Origin: Methanocella arvoryzae MRE50
Lineage (GTDB): Archaea > Halobacteriota > Methanocellia > Methanocellales > Methanocellaceae
Assembly: GCF_000063445.1 (NCBI RefSeq)
Contig: NC_009464.1
Span: 1,550,001 to 1,614,000 of the forward strand
DNA length: 64,000 bases
Direction of reading: 5' to 3'
The notes under the pieces are model-generated. The model saw only the letters and a list, made by a program, of their open reading frames with translations, was not told the DNA's origin and searched no databases. How positions within the stretch are numbered: position 1 is the stretch's first letter; every line of letters begins with the position of its first letter. The position numbers and the translations under genes were made by a program. Shown here in pieces: positions 16,829 to 25,673 of the stretch.

Positions 16829-16853
16829 GCCTTAGCCTTAGCCTTAGCCTTAG
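16829..16853. repeat. Four tandem hexamers (GCCTTA) at the end of the aEF-1 beta gene
   Basis: Four exact copies of GCCTTA, which read GGC-TAA on the coding strand. The first TAA is the stop of the aEF-1 beta gene, and the next copies give three more in-frame stops. Confidence 0.9.
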
Positions 16854-17119
16854 AATGCCCTGCCGGTGGCTTCGACGTTGACGCTCTCGACGCCGGGTAC
16901 CTTCGACCAGGCTTCTTCGACTGGCTCGGTGCCGCCTTCGCTGTCGTCGACGGTGACGGTGGCCATGATCGCCTTCAGGCCGAAAGCGATGGGCTTGAGT
17001 TCGAATTTCTGGAATTTGGTGCCTGCCGGCACTGCTGCCTTGAGCGCATCCATGAGCTCGTTTAAGTCACGGTCTGCGCTGTCCGGCATGACTCTGATAG
17101 ACGCTACTACGTCTGCCAT
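16850..17119 (-). CDS. ef1b: Translation elongation factor aEF-1 beta
   Basis: An 89-residue protein, the standard length of the archaeal guanine nucleotide exchange factor for aEF-1 alpha. It has the alpha/beta core with MADVVASIRVMPDSADRDL at the start and PIAFGLKAIMATVTVDD in the middle, and ends in a strand around SVNVEATGRAF. It follows a zinc-ribbon gene by six bases, a pairing common in archaea, and is likely co-transcribed with it. The stop codon is the first of a tandem GGCTAA repeat. Confidence 0.95.
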   Translation of the reverse strand: MADVVASIRVMPDSADRDLNELMDALKAAVPAGTKFQKFELKPIAFGLKAIMATVTVDDSEGGTEPVEEAWSKVPGVESVNVEATGRAF

Positions 17120-17125
17120 AGTGGC

Positions 17126-17299
17126 TCACGGCCCCTGGAAACCGCACTTCGGGCATACGTACGGGTTGGACTGCTGCCTGCACTTTCCGCACCGGCCCAT
17201 GTCTTCTCCGCATATGGGGCACTTGAACTGGGCTGCGCCTTCGCCGGTCAGGTTGACCTTGCAGGAGACACACTTGCTTACCTGTTTACCTTCTGCCAT
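17126..17299 (-). CDS. Small zinc-ribbon protein (HVO_2753-like)
   Basis: A 57-residue protein made of four CxxC motifs: CVSC, CPIC, CGKC and CPKC, with the ending CPKCGFQGP. This pattern binds two zinc ions and matches the archaeal HVO_2753-like zinc finger family, commonly found just before aEF-1 beta. The ATG at 17299 has GGAGA about 8 bases upstream; an ATG at 17305 is too close to that site. The molecular role is not established; the link to a translation factor suggests a ribosome or RNA partner, which is inference. A TATA-like CTTATAAG (minus strand) lies near 17355. Confidence 0.85.
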   Translation of the reverse strand: MAEGKQVSKCVSCKVNLTGEGAAQFKCPICGEDMGRCGKCRQQSNPYVCPKCGFQGP

Positions 17300-17375
17300 G
17301 TTCATTTCTCCTTTAAATAATCATGATGCGACTTGCGTATAGTACACACTCTCTTATAAGCGTTACTGTACTACT

Positions 17376-18563
17376 TTAACGTTTTTCGTTCAGCTTCTTG
17401 TACAGCCGGGCCTGGAAGCCGTGGAACTTGCAGTAGCCTTCCGCGTCCTTCTGGTCCAGCGTCTTGCCGTCGAAGGACACCAGCTCTTCGCTGTACAGCG
17501 CCGTCTTCGACTCTCTGGCGACCACCATGCAGCTGCCTTTGTAGAGCTTTACCTTAACGGTGCCGTTCACTCTCTCCTGGGTGCGGTCGATGAAGGCGTT
17601 CAGGTCGTCGAACAGCGGCTCGTCGACGAGGCCCATGTAGCCGAGCTCCGCCCACTGGGAGTCCACGGTTTCCTTGAACTTGAGCTCCGCCCTGGTGAGG
17701 CAGAACTTTTCGAGGTCCTTGTGTGCCGTTAGCAGTACTGTGGCCGCGGGGTGCTCGTAGTTTTCCCTCGCTTTCAGGCCGAGCACCCGGTCTTCCATCA
17801 TGTCGGTCCTGCCGACGCCGTGCTTGCCGGCGATCTTCTGCAGCGCCTGGATGAGGGCTACGCCGCCCATCTTTTTGCCGTTGAGCGACACGGGGACGCC
17901 TTTTGCGAAGCCGATCGAGACGATCTCGGGCTTTTCCGGGGCCTTTAAGGGGTCCTGGGTCCACTCGTAGATGTCTTCGGGGGGTATGAATCCCGGGTCC
18001 TCCAGTTTACCGCCTTCTATGCTGCGGGACCAGATGTTCTCGTCCACGCTCCAGGGCTTGGCCTTGGTCGCTACTACGGGGATCTTGTGCTTCTTAGCGT
18101 ACTCGATCTCCCACTCCCTGGTGAGGTTCATCTCCCTCATGGGGGCGACGACGGGAAGGTCGGTCTGGCGGAAGACGGCCTCGAACCGGAGCTGGTCGTT
18201 GCCCTTGCCGGTGCAGCCGTGGCCGAAGGCGTCGGCCTTCTCCTTTTTGGCGATCTCGACGCACTTCTTCGCGATGAGGGGGCGGGCCATGCTGGTGCCG
18301 ATCACGTAGCCCTCGTACATTGCGTTGGCCTTGATCATCGGGAAAATGTAGTCGCGGACGAACTCGTCCTTGGCATCTATAGTATAGTGCTTGTCAGAGA
18401 TCAGTTTGGCTTTCTTCGTCGCGGTCTCGATCTCTCCGGGGGGCTGGCCCACGTCGACGGTGACCGTGATCACCTTGTCAAAGCCATAGTTCTCCTTCAG
18501 CAGGGGGATGCACACGGAGGTATCCAGGCCTCCGGAATACGCTAAAACGACCTTCTTGACCAT
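17376..18563 (-). CDS. argG: Argininosuccinate synthase
   Basis: A 395-residue enzyme that joins citrulline and aspartate with ATP to form argininosuccinate in arginine synthesis. The ATP-pyrophosphatase loop [16 protein letters not shown] is at residues 7-22. [15 protein letters not shown] near 120 and the substrate-binding region near [11 protein letters not shown] are intact. Length is normal. It stands alone; the carbamoyl-phosphate synthase that supplies the pathway lies about 4 kb away on the same strand. About 930 bases without a clear gene lie upstream. Confidence 0.96.
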   Translation of the reverse strand: MVKKVVLAYSGGLDTSVCIPLLKENYGFDKVITVTVDVGQPPGEIETATKKAKLISDKHYTIDAKDEFVRDYIFPMIKANAMYEGYVIGTSMARPLIAKKCVEIAKKEKADAFGHGCTGKGNDQLRFEAVFRQTDLPVVAPMREMNLTREWEIEYAKKHKIPVVATKAKPWSVDENIWSRSIEGGKLEDPGFIPPEDIYEWTQDPLKAPEKPEIVSIGFAKGVPVSLNGKKMGGVALIQALQKIAGKHGVGRTDMMEDRVLGLKARENYEHPAATVLLTAHKDLEKFCLTRAELKFKETVDSQWAELGYMGLVDEPLFDDLNAFIDRTQERVNGTVKVKLYKGSCMVVARESKTALYSEELVSFDGKTLDQKDAEGYCKFHGFQARLYKKLNEKR

Positions 18564-18852
18564 AGTCTTCCTTCGACATCGTAAATAATGTTAGAGAAGA
18601 TAAAACTTTGGGCAGCGGCTTCGCCGCAGAGAGATCTGGTTCGATATTATACACGGGCCGAAGGCCCGGGCCCGCCCGGGAAAAAGCTGTAAAATGGGAG
18701 GTACTGTATAAAACAGTTTCGCACAAAAGGGTTATAAGTACAGCGATTTTCTTCAGGCACGGATAAAAATAATGATATAATCTACCATTGGAAAGACTTT
18801 TACAGCTAGTAACGAAAACTATATATACTAAGGCTTGCATTTGGAATCATCC

Positions 18853-18918
18853 ATGAAGCCGCAGGGTCAGTGCTTCAAGGACAATTTCAGAACTCCATAC
18901 ATACCAACTCCGAAGTAA
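18853..18918 (+). CDS. Possible 21-residue small protein
   Basis: ATG at 18853 opens a frame MKPQGQCFKDNFRTPYIPTP plus Lys and stop. A clear TATA box (ACTATATATACTAA, about 18819-18832) lies about 30 bases upstream, so the transcript would be nearly leaderless. No ribosome site is seen. A GGGAA-loop-TTCCC hairpin follows near 18936-18953. It could be a real small protein or the start of a non-coding RNA. Confidence 0.35.
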   Translation: MKPQGQCFKDNFRTPYIPTPK

Positions 18919-19492
18919 AAACGAAAAACAAAAACGGGAAACAAGGTTCCCTAACCAAAATATACCGCAACCATATATACCCCATGGAGATCGTATGAGG
19001 GCCGAGAACACCTAACCGCCGGCCCATACGTTATCCTCCGGTACTGGCTCCATAAATGCAGGTGGATGCCTACTCTTACCAGCTGATGTGCGCAGGCTGG
19101 TCGCTGCAAGCTAAACTATCCGGCGGCCAAACCCTCCTCCCGTATGCATGCGCCGTCCGCTAAAAACGCCAAACACGCAAACACCGACACCCAAGTCCGC
19201 ACGGACCTCATGTCCGTCATAATTATACCTCACCTCAAAAACGGACTTAGCCATCATCCACTGACTCAATGACGAGCCACCTGCAATGGTAAAGCTAGTA
19301 CGGGAGTTTTTTCTTATGTTTAGAGCCTTTGGCTCGGGCTATTTTGAAGCTATTTTGAACTTTCCATCGCCACTTGATTTTGAGCCAAATGCTCCAGGCG
19401 CCAGTAATTTATTTATACTTAGAGTCATACAGTATGGTACGTCACACAAGCATATGTGTAGTATATAGTAGTATCATTTAGAGTGATGTACA
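18919..19492. other. Gene-poor region with a second TATA box, hairpins and a 35-codon frame
   Basis: No standard gene is visible. A TATA box (CCATATATACC, near 18970) is followed by a stem of CGTATG-a-GGGCC with its complement (about 18993-19030). A second hairpin is ACCAGCTG with CAGGCTGGT (about 19078-19106), and a third is ACGGAC-ctcat-GTCCGT (about 19200-19217). A frame from ATG 19056 to TAA 19163 codes for 35 residues including Cys and Trp. The set of stems suggests a structured RNA; I matched it to no known RNA family. The PadR promoter probably lies at 19440-19480. Confidence 0.35.
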
Positions 19493-19837
19493 ATGGCCGA
19501 TATAATGGATCGGTTTGAGACCGAAGTGAAGAGAGGCGTCATTCAGGTGGCCGTGATGTGCCTCCTGGAAAAAGAGCTGTATGGCTACGATATCATCAAG
19601 CATCTCAAGGATGTCGGCCTGGCGGTGGAGGAGGGTACGCTGTACCCGATTCTGCGGAGGCTCGACGACGAGAAGATCCTCACCAGCCGGTGGGAGACCA
19701 GCGGCCCGAGGCCGAGGAAGTACTACGTGATTACGGAAAATGGCAGGGTTATCAGAGAAAAGCTGCTGGAGTCACTGAAGTCGGTTACCCAGGCGCTGGA
19801 TACCCTGGAATCGCAGATGACGGCAGGTGATGCGTAG
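19493..19837 (+). CDS. PadR-family transcriptional regulator
   Basis: A 114-residue winged-helix protein. The PadR signature is clear: LLEKELYGYDIIKHLKDVGL, then EEGTLYPILRRLDDEKILTS and the wing RPRKYYVITENGR. A C-terminal helix (residues 88-110) would form the dimer. Its stop directly abuts the ATG of the next gene. PadR regulators next to HAAS/DUF4097 genes usually control that operon, so this one probably represses its own transcription and that of the two surface proteins. Confidence 0.92.
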   Translation: MADIMDRFETEVKRGVIQVAVMCLLEKELYGYDIIKHLKDVGLAVEEGTLYPILRRLDDEKILTSRWETSGPRPRKYYVITENGRVIREKLLESLKSVTQALDTLESQMTAGDA

Positions 19838-20974
19838 ATGTACGACAGGCTGATTGACGATTATCTAAACAAAGTTACCAAAGGCATGGGGCACAAGCAG
19901 CGGGACGATGTCAGGAACGAGCTGCGGTCCCACATTCTGGACAGCGCGGACGCACTCGCGGCGGAGCGGAACACCGCGGTGAACGAATCTATCGTACGCG
20001 AGGTCCTCGCGAGGATGGGGCCCGCCGAAAAGATCGCGGCAGGCTACCCGGTGAAGGATGGCGGAGTATTCAGAGACAGGTTCGTCCTCATAATAGGAGG
20101 CATCATTGCCCTGGTCCTGATCCTGGCAGTACTGGCAGTACTGGCGGCAGCGGCGGGAGCCTGTGCGTTCCTCTCTTTAGCCCCGGTGCAGAACGTCGGC
20201 TTGGCGGGCTTCGCAATTGAGCAGAAGGAGTATAATGCCAGCCACGCGGCAGCGGACAGAATAGAGCTGGACGTTAGCACGTTCAACGGCGCTGTGGAAG
20301 TGCTCCCGTCGGACGGAGACACGGTAGACGTAAAGGTAGTTATGCATGCCCCAGAGGGACGCATCGGGGAGATCACTGCTGACGCTAATTTCGGGGGAGA
20401 CAACGAGAGCATGAAGGTCAACGTCGACGTCAGGCGCCTGACTTCTGACGTGGTCGCCGCCGGCTTCGGCAACCTCGGCGGCAACGTATACGTTTACGTT
20501 CCGGAGGAGTCGCTGTACGATATAAACGTGCGGACATCGAACGGCCGGGTTCACGTTGGCAATTTCAGCGGCGAGGCGCTGAAGCTCCAGACCAGCAACG
20601 GCGGCATCACGGTTGAGGGCGGCGACTACAGCCGCATCGATGCGAAGACCAGTAACGGCAGGATCGTCGCTAAGTACAACGCTACGGATGTCGTGTTCGA
20701 GACCTCCAACAGCGGCATCGACCTTGACACCACGCAGCCGGCCGGCAGCCTGAGGGCGATCACCTCCAACGGCAGGATATCGGTCGATCTGCCGGATACG
20801 GCAGGCTTCTCGATCGAAGCGTCGACTTCGAACGGCCGCATCAGGCACGCTGCCTTCCCGATGGTGCTGACCACAGAGGAGAGCAACCGTATCGCCGGGC
20901 ATACGGCAGGCAACTATACAGAGGCCTTCTCTGTGTACTTGCGCACATCCAACGGCGGGATAGAGATCGTTTAA
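19838..20974 (+). CDS. HAAS-domain membrane protein with DUF4097 beta-repeat domain
   Basis: A 378-residue protein in three parts. Residues 1-70 form the cytoplasmic HAAS/permease-prefix-like helical domain (RLIDDYLNKVTKGMGHKQRD). One membrane helix at about 84-110 follows. The outside part is a DUF4097 beta-solenoid. There the short motif TSNGRI or TSNGGI recurs about eight times at 18-25 residue steps, each turn ending a rung. In bacteria, HAAS domains are known to recruit PadR-type partners to membranes. The start ATG follows the PadR stop without a gap. The partner gene at 21006 has a similar outer domain but a TMGG motif. Confidence 0.85.
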   Translation: MYDRLIDDYLNKVTKGMGHKQRDDVRNELRSHILDSADALAAERNTAVNESIVREVLARMGPAEKIAAGYPVKDGGVFRDRFVLIIGGIIALVLILAVLAVLAAAAGACAFLSLAPVQNVGLAGFAIEQKEYNASHAAADRIELDVSTFNGAVEVLPSDGDTVDVKVVMHAPEGRIGEITADANFGGDNESMKVNVDVRRLTSDVVAAGFGNLGGNVYVYVPEESLYDINVRTSNGRVHVGNFSGEALKLQTSNGGITVEGGDYSRIDAKTSNGRIVAKYNATDVVFETSNSGIDLDTTQPAGSLRAITSNGRISVDLPDTAGFSIEASTSNGRIRHAAFPMVLTTEESNRIAGHTAGNYTEAFSVYLRTSNGGIEIV

Positions 20975-21005
20975 GAGTTTCAATACAGATCAGAGGAAGT
21001 AATAA

Positions 21006-21884
21006 ATGATAGATAAGGTCATCTTCGCCATTCTGGCGATCATCGGAATCCTGGTCCTGCTCTTCGGAGGAATCGGATTCTGCGGGCTGTGCATGTTCGC
21101 GAACAACGTCCAGACAAACACGTTTAATGTAGATCACAGGGAAGTCACGACCAGTCACGCTGCGGCCGAGAACGTCGAGATATACGTCGATACACTCGGG
21201 GGCAACGTCGTCATCGAAGAGTCTGCTGGAGACAGGATCGAGGTCACCTATGATGTGTACGCGCCTGCAGGGAGGCTGGACGACATGCTGGCCAGCACGA
21301 AGAGCGTGCGGGTAGACGACAACACGACCCGCATCACCGCTGTGGTAGAGCGCAGGCCGGGCACATCGATCATCTCAGGCAACTGGGGCGCCCACGTCAC
21401 CGTAACGGTCCCCCGGAACTCCTCGTATGCCCTCGACCTCCACACCATGGGCGGCGACATCACTGTGCCTTCTCTCCACGGTAAGAAGGTTTACATGGAT
21501 ACCATGGGCGGCAAGCTCAGGCTCGACGGCGGCAGGTACGAGACAGTGTACATGAACACTATGGGCGGAGATATCATCGCAACTTACGAGGCGTCTAACG
21601 TGACCCTCCGTACTCTCGGCGGCAGGATCGACGTCGATGCATCCCAGACCACGGGCAAGCTCGATGTGGACACAATGGGCGGAGACATAGATGTCAGGCT
21701 GCCGGCAGGCACGTTGTTCACCGTCGACGCCTCGACCATGGGCGGCAAAGTGTCCCACGGCTCCATCCAGATGAACGCTACTGAGAAGACTAAAACGAAG
21801 CTGGTCGGCCAGACCTACGGCGGCGCAGGCTCGCTGGATATCAGGCTGAGCACGATGGGCGGAGATATCGAGATAAGCTACTGA
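21006..21884 (+). CDS. DUF4097-family surface protein
   Basis: A 292-residue protein with an N-terminal membrane helix (residues 5-30), no HAAS domain, and a DUF4097 beta-solenoid outside. The rung motif TMGGDI or TMGGKL recurs about seven times, in place of TSNGRI in the upstream partner. AGAGGAAGTA lies before the ATG. The gene is 31 bases after the HAAS protein and is probably in the same operon. It likely folds as a rod that packs against, or stands in for, its neighbour. Function is unknown. Confidence 0.85.
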   Translation: MIDKVIFAILAIIGILVLLFGGIGFCGLCMFANNVQTNTFNVDHREVTTSHAAAENVEIYVDTLGGNVVIEESAGDRIEVTYDVYAPAGRLDDMLASTKSVRVDDNTTRITAVVERRPGTSIISGNWGAHVTVTVPRNSSYALDLHTMGGDITVPSLHGKKVYMDTMGGKLRLDGGRYETVYMNTMGGDIIATYEASNVTLRTLGGRIDVDASQTTGKLDVDTMGGDIDVRLPAGTLFTVDASTMGGKVSHGSIQMNATEKTKTKLVGQTYGGAGSLDIRLSTMGGDIEISY

Positions 21885-21984
21885 GCTTATCTCCTTCTTT
21901 TTTAAGAGTAAGAATTTGGAGAGGCTATCGGCCTGCGGCCGAAAGCTGGTAAAAACAGATGACTGCCACCCTATACGCAGTATT

Positions 21985-22173
21985 TTACTTCTTGACCATA
22001 TCGAGGTTGGAGTACAGCGTGAACGAGTACACCAGGCACCCGATGCATGCTATGGCAGCGGCGCCGCCTAAGTAACCATCCAGGCCAAGGATAGGAGACT
22101 GAGGTGAGATTAGCAAAGCTGCCGATCCGATAAACAAAACTGTGGCCAGAGGCACTCGTATCCATGATATCAT
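21985..22173 (-). CDS. Small two-helix membrane protein
   Basis: A 62-residue protein with two hydrophobic helices (about residues 5-23 and 34-55) separated by a short loop (SPQSPILGLDG), with a basic C-terminus MVKK. No family is recognised. It converges with the DUF4097 gene and lies downstream of the carAB operon on the same strand, about 250 bases beyond carB. No clear ribosome site is seen, so it may be leaderless. Confidence 0.5.
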   Translation of the reverse strand: MISWIRVPLATVLFIGSAALLISPQSPILGLDGYLGGAAAIACIGCLVYSFTLYSNLDMVKK

Positions 22174-22430
22174 AATTGTTACTACCCGGGCCGTCAGTGT
22201 GCACGGCCGCTAAATAGACATTATAGGAGGAAGTACAAATTCTTTTTTATTTTCCGGCCGTTTTTTATCATATTATCAAGCGTTCCGGAGAAAATCTTCG
22301 AGAGCCGCTCCTGAACAGAAAATCGCCAGACTGAACAGGGATCTGCATACGGAAGGTGGAGAGACAGGCTGCTCTGCCTGGAAAAATCGAAAAAGTGGTG
22401 TGGGGCGAATACCCGCCCCTATTGCTAATT

Positions 22431-25400
22431 TTACTCTTTGGCGGCGTCTATGACGGGGGCAACGGGCCTGTCCATGTCCAGGTACTCGTTGAGAGACCTG
22501 ATGGTGGGCTTGCGTCTGCCCATGGCGTTGATGGCGTCGGCGGATGCCTTCGCAGCCTGCAGGGTGGTGGCGTACGGCACCTCGTAGTCGACTGCCGCGC
22601 GGCGGATCTGGAAGCCGTCCATCCTGGCCTGCTTGGACGTCGGGGTGTTGATGACCAGCTGGACCTTGCCTTCCCTCATCAGGTCGATGACGTTGGGGCT
22701 GCCTTCGGAGACCTTGAGCACCTGCCTGATGGGTATTCCGTGGGACTCGAGGAACTCCTTGGTGCCGGCGGTGCCGATTAGTTGCAGGCCGTTGTCGTGG
22801 AGGATCTTGGCGATCTTCACCATGTGCTCCTTGTCTGCGTCCCGGACGGACATGAAGATGGTGCCCTCCTGAGGCAGCGAGTTGAAGGCTGACAGTTCGG
22901 CTTTGAAGAACGCCCTGCCGAAGTCGAGGTCGATGCCCATGACTTCTCCCGTGGACTTCATCTCGGGGCCGAGCACCGGGTCTGCGCCGGGCAGCTTGTC
23001 GAAGGGCAGCACGACTTCTTTGACGGAGACGTGCCTGGGCTTCGGCTCTTCCGTGTAGCCCAGGTCCTTTAGCGAGTGGCCGATGATGGCCTTTGCAGCC
23101 AGCTTTGCGAGGGGGGCTCCGGTGGCCTTGCTGACGAACGGGATCGTCCTCGAGGACCGGGGGTTTGCCTCCAGCACGTAGACCTTGCCATCCTTGTAGG
23201 CCATCTGCAGGTTGATGCAGCCCACTACCCGGAGGGCGAGCGCGATCTTCCTCACGATGACCCGGACCTGGTCCATTACATCGGGGGACAGCGACTGGGG
23301 CGGGATGACACAAGCGGAGTCGCCGGAGTGGATACCGGCCTCCTCGATGTGCTCCATGATGGCGCCGATCAGGACGTCCTTGCCGTCGCACACCGCGTCC
23401 ACGTCGATCTCTACTGCGTTCTCCAGGAAGTCGTCGATAAGGACGGGATGCTTGCGGCTGACCTTGACCGCTTCGGTCATGTACCGCTCGAGGTCGGCCT
23501 CGTCGTAGACGACCTCCATGGCCCTGCCGCCCAGCACGTACGACGGCCTCACGAGGATGGGGAAGCCGATTCTGCGGGCGACCGCCTTAGCATCGTCGAT
23601 GGAGTAGGCGATGCCGCTTTCCGGCTGAAGGATGCCCTGCTCCTTCATCAACCGGCTCCACAGGTCCCGGTCTTCGGCGATGTTCATGTCGTCCGGGCTG
23701 GTGCCTATGATGACGGTATTAAGGTCTTTCCTGCGGTTCAGCTCCATCTGGAGGGGGATGGCCAGGTTTACTGAGGTCTGGCCGCCGAACTGGACCATGA
23801 CGCCGAAGGGACGCTCCTTCTCGATGATGTTCATCACGTGCTCCAGCGTGATCGGCTCGAAGAAGAGCTTGTCAGACGTGTCGAAGTCGGTCGACACGGT
23901 CTCGGGGTTGTTGTTGATGATGTGCGCCTCGATGCCCGATTCCCTGAGAGCCTGGACAGCGTGCACAGTACAGTAGTCGAACTCGATGCCCTGGCCGATT
24001 CTAATCGGGCCGGCGCCGATGATGAGCACCTTCTTCCTGTCCGAGGGCGCGAGCTCGCATTCCTGCTCGTAGCAGGAATAGTAGTAGGGCGTGCTGGCCG
24101 CGAACTCCGCGGCGCAGGTGTCCACCATCTTGTACGTGGGGATGATGCCGAGCTTATGCCTCAGGTCGCTGATCTCCTCCTGGGTGACTCCCCGGATCTC
24201 GGCGATCCACTCGTCCGTAAACCCTAACCGCTTCGCCTTCAGCAGGAGGTCCCGGTCGAGCGGGGCGGACTTCAGCTTCTCGGCCATGTCGACGATGTTC
24301 TTGATCTTGAGGATGAACCATGGGTCTATGTTGGAGAGCTTAGCGATCTCCTCCACGGTGAACGCTCCGGTGCGGAGCGCCTTGAAGATGACGAACATGC
24401 GCTCGTGGGTAGGTTTCGACAGGATCTCCGCCATCTCGTCCTTGGACCAGTTGCCGTAGCCCCAGAACTCGCTGATGTCCAGGGAGTTGAGCGCCTTCTG
24501 CAGCGCCTCTTCGTAGGAGCGGCCGATCGCCATGACTTCTCCGGTGGACTTCATCGAGGTGGTGAGGTGCTTGTCCGCGGTCTTGAACTTGTCAAAGGGC
24601 CAACGCGGGATTTTTACAACCACGTAGTCGATGGTCGGCTCGAAGGAGGCAGGGGTCTCCATGGTGACCTTGTTCCTGATCTCGTCCAGCCGCAGGCCGA
24701 TGGCGATCTTGGCGGCGATCCGGGCTATTGGATAGCCCGTGGCCTTGCTGGCCAGCGCGGAAGACCTTGAGACACGGGGGTTGACTTCCACTATGCGGTA
24801 GTCCCCGTCCTTCCAGGCGAACTGGATGTTGCACCCGCCCTCGATTCCCAGGGCCCTGATGATCTTGATTGCCGCCGTGCGCAGCTTCTGGTGGTCTGCG
24901 TCGGACAGCGTCTGGGACGGCGTCACGACGATGGACTCGCCGGTGTGAATCCCCATCGGGTCGACGTTCTCCATGTTACAGATAGTGATGCAGGTGTCGC
25001 TGGCGTCCCTCATGACCTCGTACTCGAACTCCTTCCACCCGAGGATGCTCTCCTCGACGAGGATCTGGTGAATGCGGGAGCGCTTGATGCCGATCTCTGC
25101 GATCTGCCTTACCTCTTCTATGGTGCGGGCGACGCCGCTGCCGGTGCCGCCTAAAGTGAAGGCGGAGCGGATGATCATCGGCAGGCCCAGCGTTTCGACC
25201 GCCTTGACCGCCTCTTCTACGGAGTGGCAGGGGATGGACCTCGGCACCTTCTCGCCGATGCTCTCCATCGCGTGCTTGAACCGGTCCCGGTCCTCGGTAT
25301 CGTAGATTGCCTTGAGCGGCGTTCCCAGCAGTTTGACGTTGAACTTCTCCAGCACGCCCATCTCGGCCAGCTCGCTGGTGATGTTGAGGCCGGTCTGACC

Positions 25401-25673
25401 TCCGAGGCCCGCGATGATGCCGTCGGGGCGCTCCTTCTCGATGATCTGGGCGACGACCTGCGGCGTAATAGGCTCGACGTACACGGCGTCGGCCATCTCC
25501 GGGTCAGTCATGATGGTCGCCGGGTTGGAGTTGACCAGGACGACCTGGATGCCCTCTTCCCTCAACGAGCGGCAGGCCTGGCTGCCGCTAAAGTCGAACT
25601 CGGCGGCCTGGCCGATGAGGATGGGCCCCGAGCCTATTAATAATACTTTCTTGATGTCCGTTCTCTTAGGCAT
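22431..25673 (-). CDS. carB: Carbamoyl-phosphate synthase large subunit
   Basis: A 1080-residue enzyme that makes carbamoyl phosphate from ammonia, bicarbonate and two ATP, for arginine and pyrimidine synthesis. The two homologous halves are both intact, each with a glycine-rich start: VLLIGSGPILIGQAAEFD at about residue 12 and VLIIGAGPIRIGQGIEFDYC at about 555. ATP-grasp sequences such as EVNPRVSRSSALASKATGYP and EANPRSSRTIPFVSKATGAP follow. The last 150 residues form the MGS-like regulatory domain. I start at ATG 25673, which overlaps the end of carA by eight bases and has AGGTGG upstream; a GTG at 25682 is the alternative. Confidence 0.97.
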   Translation of the reverse strand: MPKRTDIKKVLLIGSGPILIGQAAEFDFSGSQACRSLREEGIQVVLVNSNPATIMTDPEMADAVYVEPITPQVVAQIIEKERPDGIIAGLGGQTGLNITSELAEMGVLEKFNVKLLGTPLKAIYDTEDRDRFKHAMESIGEKVPRSIPCHSVEEAVKAVETLGLPMIIRSAFTLGGTGSGVARTIEEVRQIAEIGIKRSRIHQILVEESILGWKEFEYEVMRDASDTCITICNMENVDPMGIHTGESIVVTPSQTLSDADHQKLRTAAIKIIRALGIEGGCNIQFAWKDGDYRIVEVNPRVSRSSALASKATGYPIARIAAKIAIGLRLDEIRNKVTMETPASFEPTIDYVVVKIPRWPFDKFKTADKHLTTSMKSTGEVMAIGRSYEEALQKALNSLDISEFWGYGNWSKDEMAEILSKPTHERMFVIFKALRTGAFTVEEIAKLSNIDPWFILKIKNIVDMAEKLKSAPLDRDLLLKAKRLGFTDEWIAEIRGVTQEEISDLRHKLGIIPTYKMVDTCAAEFAASTPYYYSCYEQECELAPSDRKKVLIIGAGPIRIGQGIEFDYCTVHAVQALRESGIEAHIINNNPETVSTDFDTSDKLFFEPITLEHVMNIIEKERPFGVMVQFGGQTSVNLAIPLQMELNRRKDLNTVIIGTSPDDMNIAEDRDLWSRLMKEQGILQPESGIAYSIDDAKAVARRIGFPILVRPSYVLGGRAMEVVYDEADLERYMTEAVKVSRKHPVLIDDFLENAVEIDVDAVCDGKDVLIGAIMEHIEEAGIHSGDSACVIPPQSLSPDVMDQVRVIVRKIALALRVVGCINLQMAYKDGKVYVLEANPRSSRTIPFVSKATGAPLAKLAAKAIIGHSLKDLGYTEEPKPRHVSVKEVVLPFDKLPGADPVLGPEMKSTGEVMGIDLDFGRAFFKAELSAFNSLPQEGTIFMSVRDADKEHMVKIAKILHDNGLQLIGTAGTKEFLESHGIPIRQVLKVSEGSPNVIDLMREGKVQLVINTPTSKQARMDGFQIRRAAVDYEVPYATTLQAAKASADAINAMGRRKPTIRSLNEYLDMDRPVAPVIDAAKE

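Noticed and set aside
18936-19280. Cobalamin riboswitch, RNase P RNA or SRP RNA
   Set aside because: Short words such as GGGAA and GCCACCTG are present, but the conserved cores of these RNAs are not.
22276-23391. 371-codon frame on the minus strand
   Set aside because: It is a shifted frame of carB, with Arg/Gly/His-rich nonsense sequence; the CarB domain is clear in the other frame.
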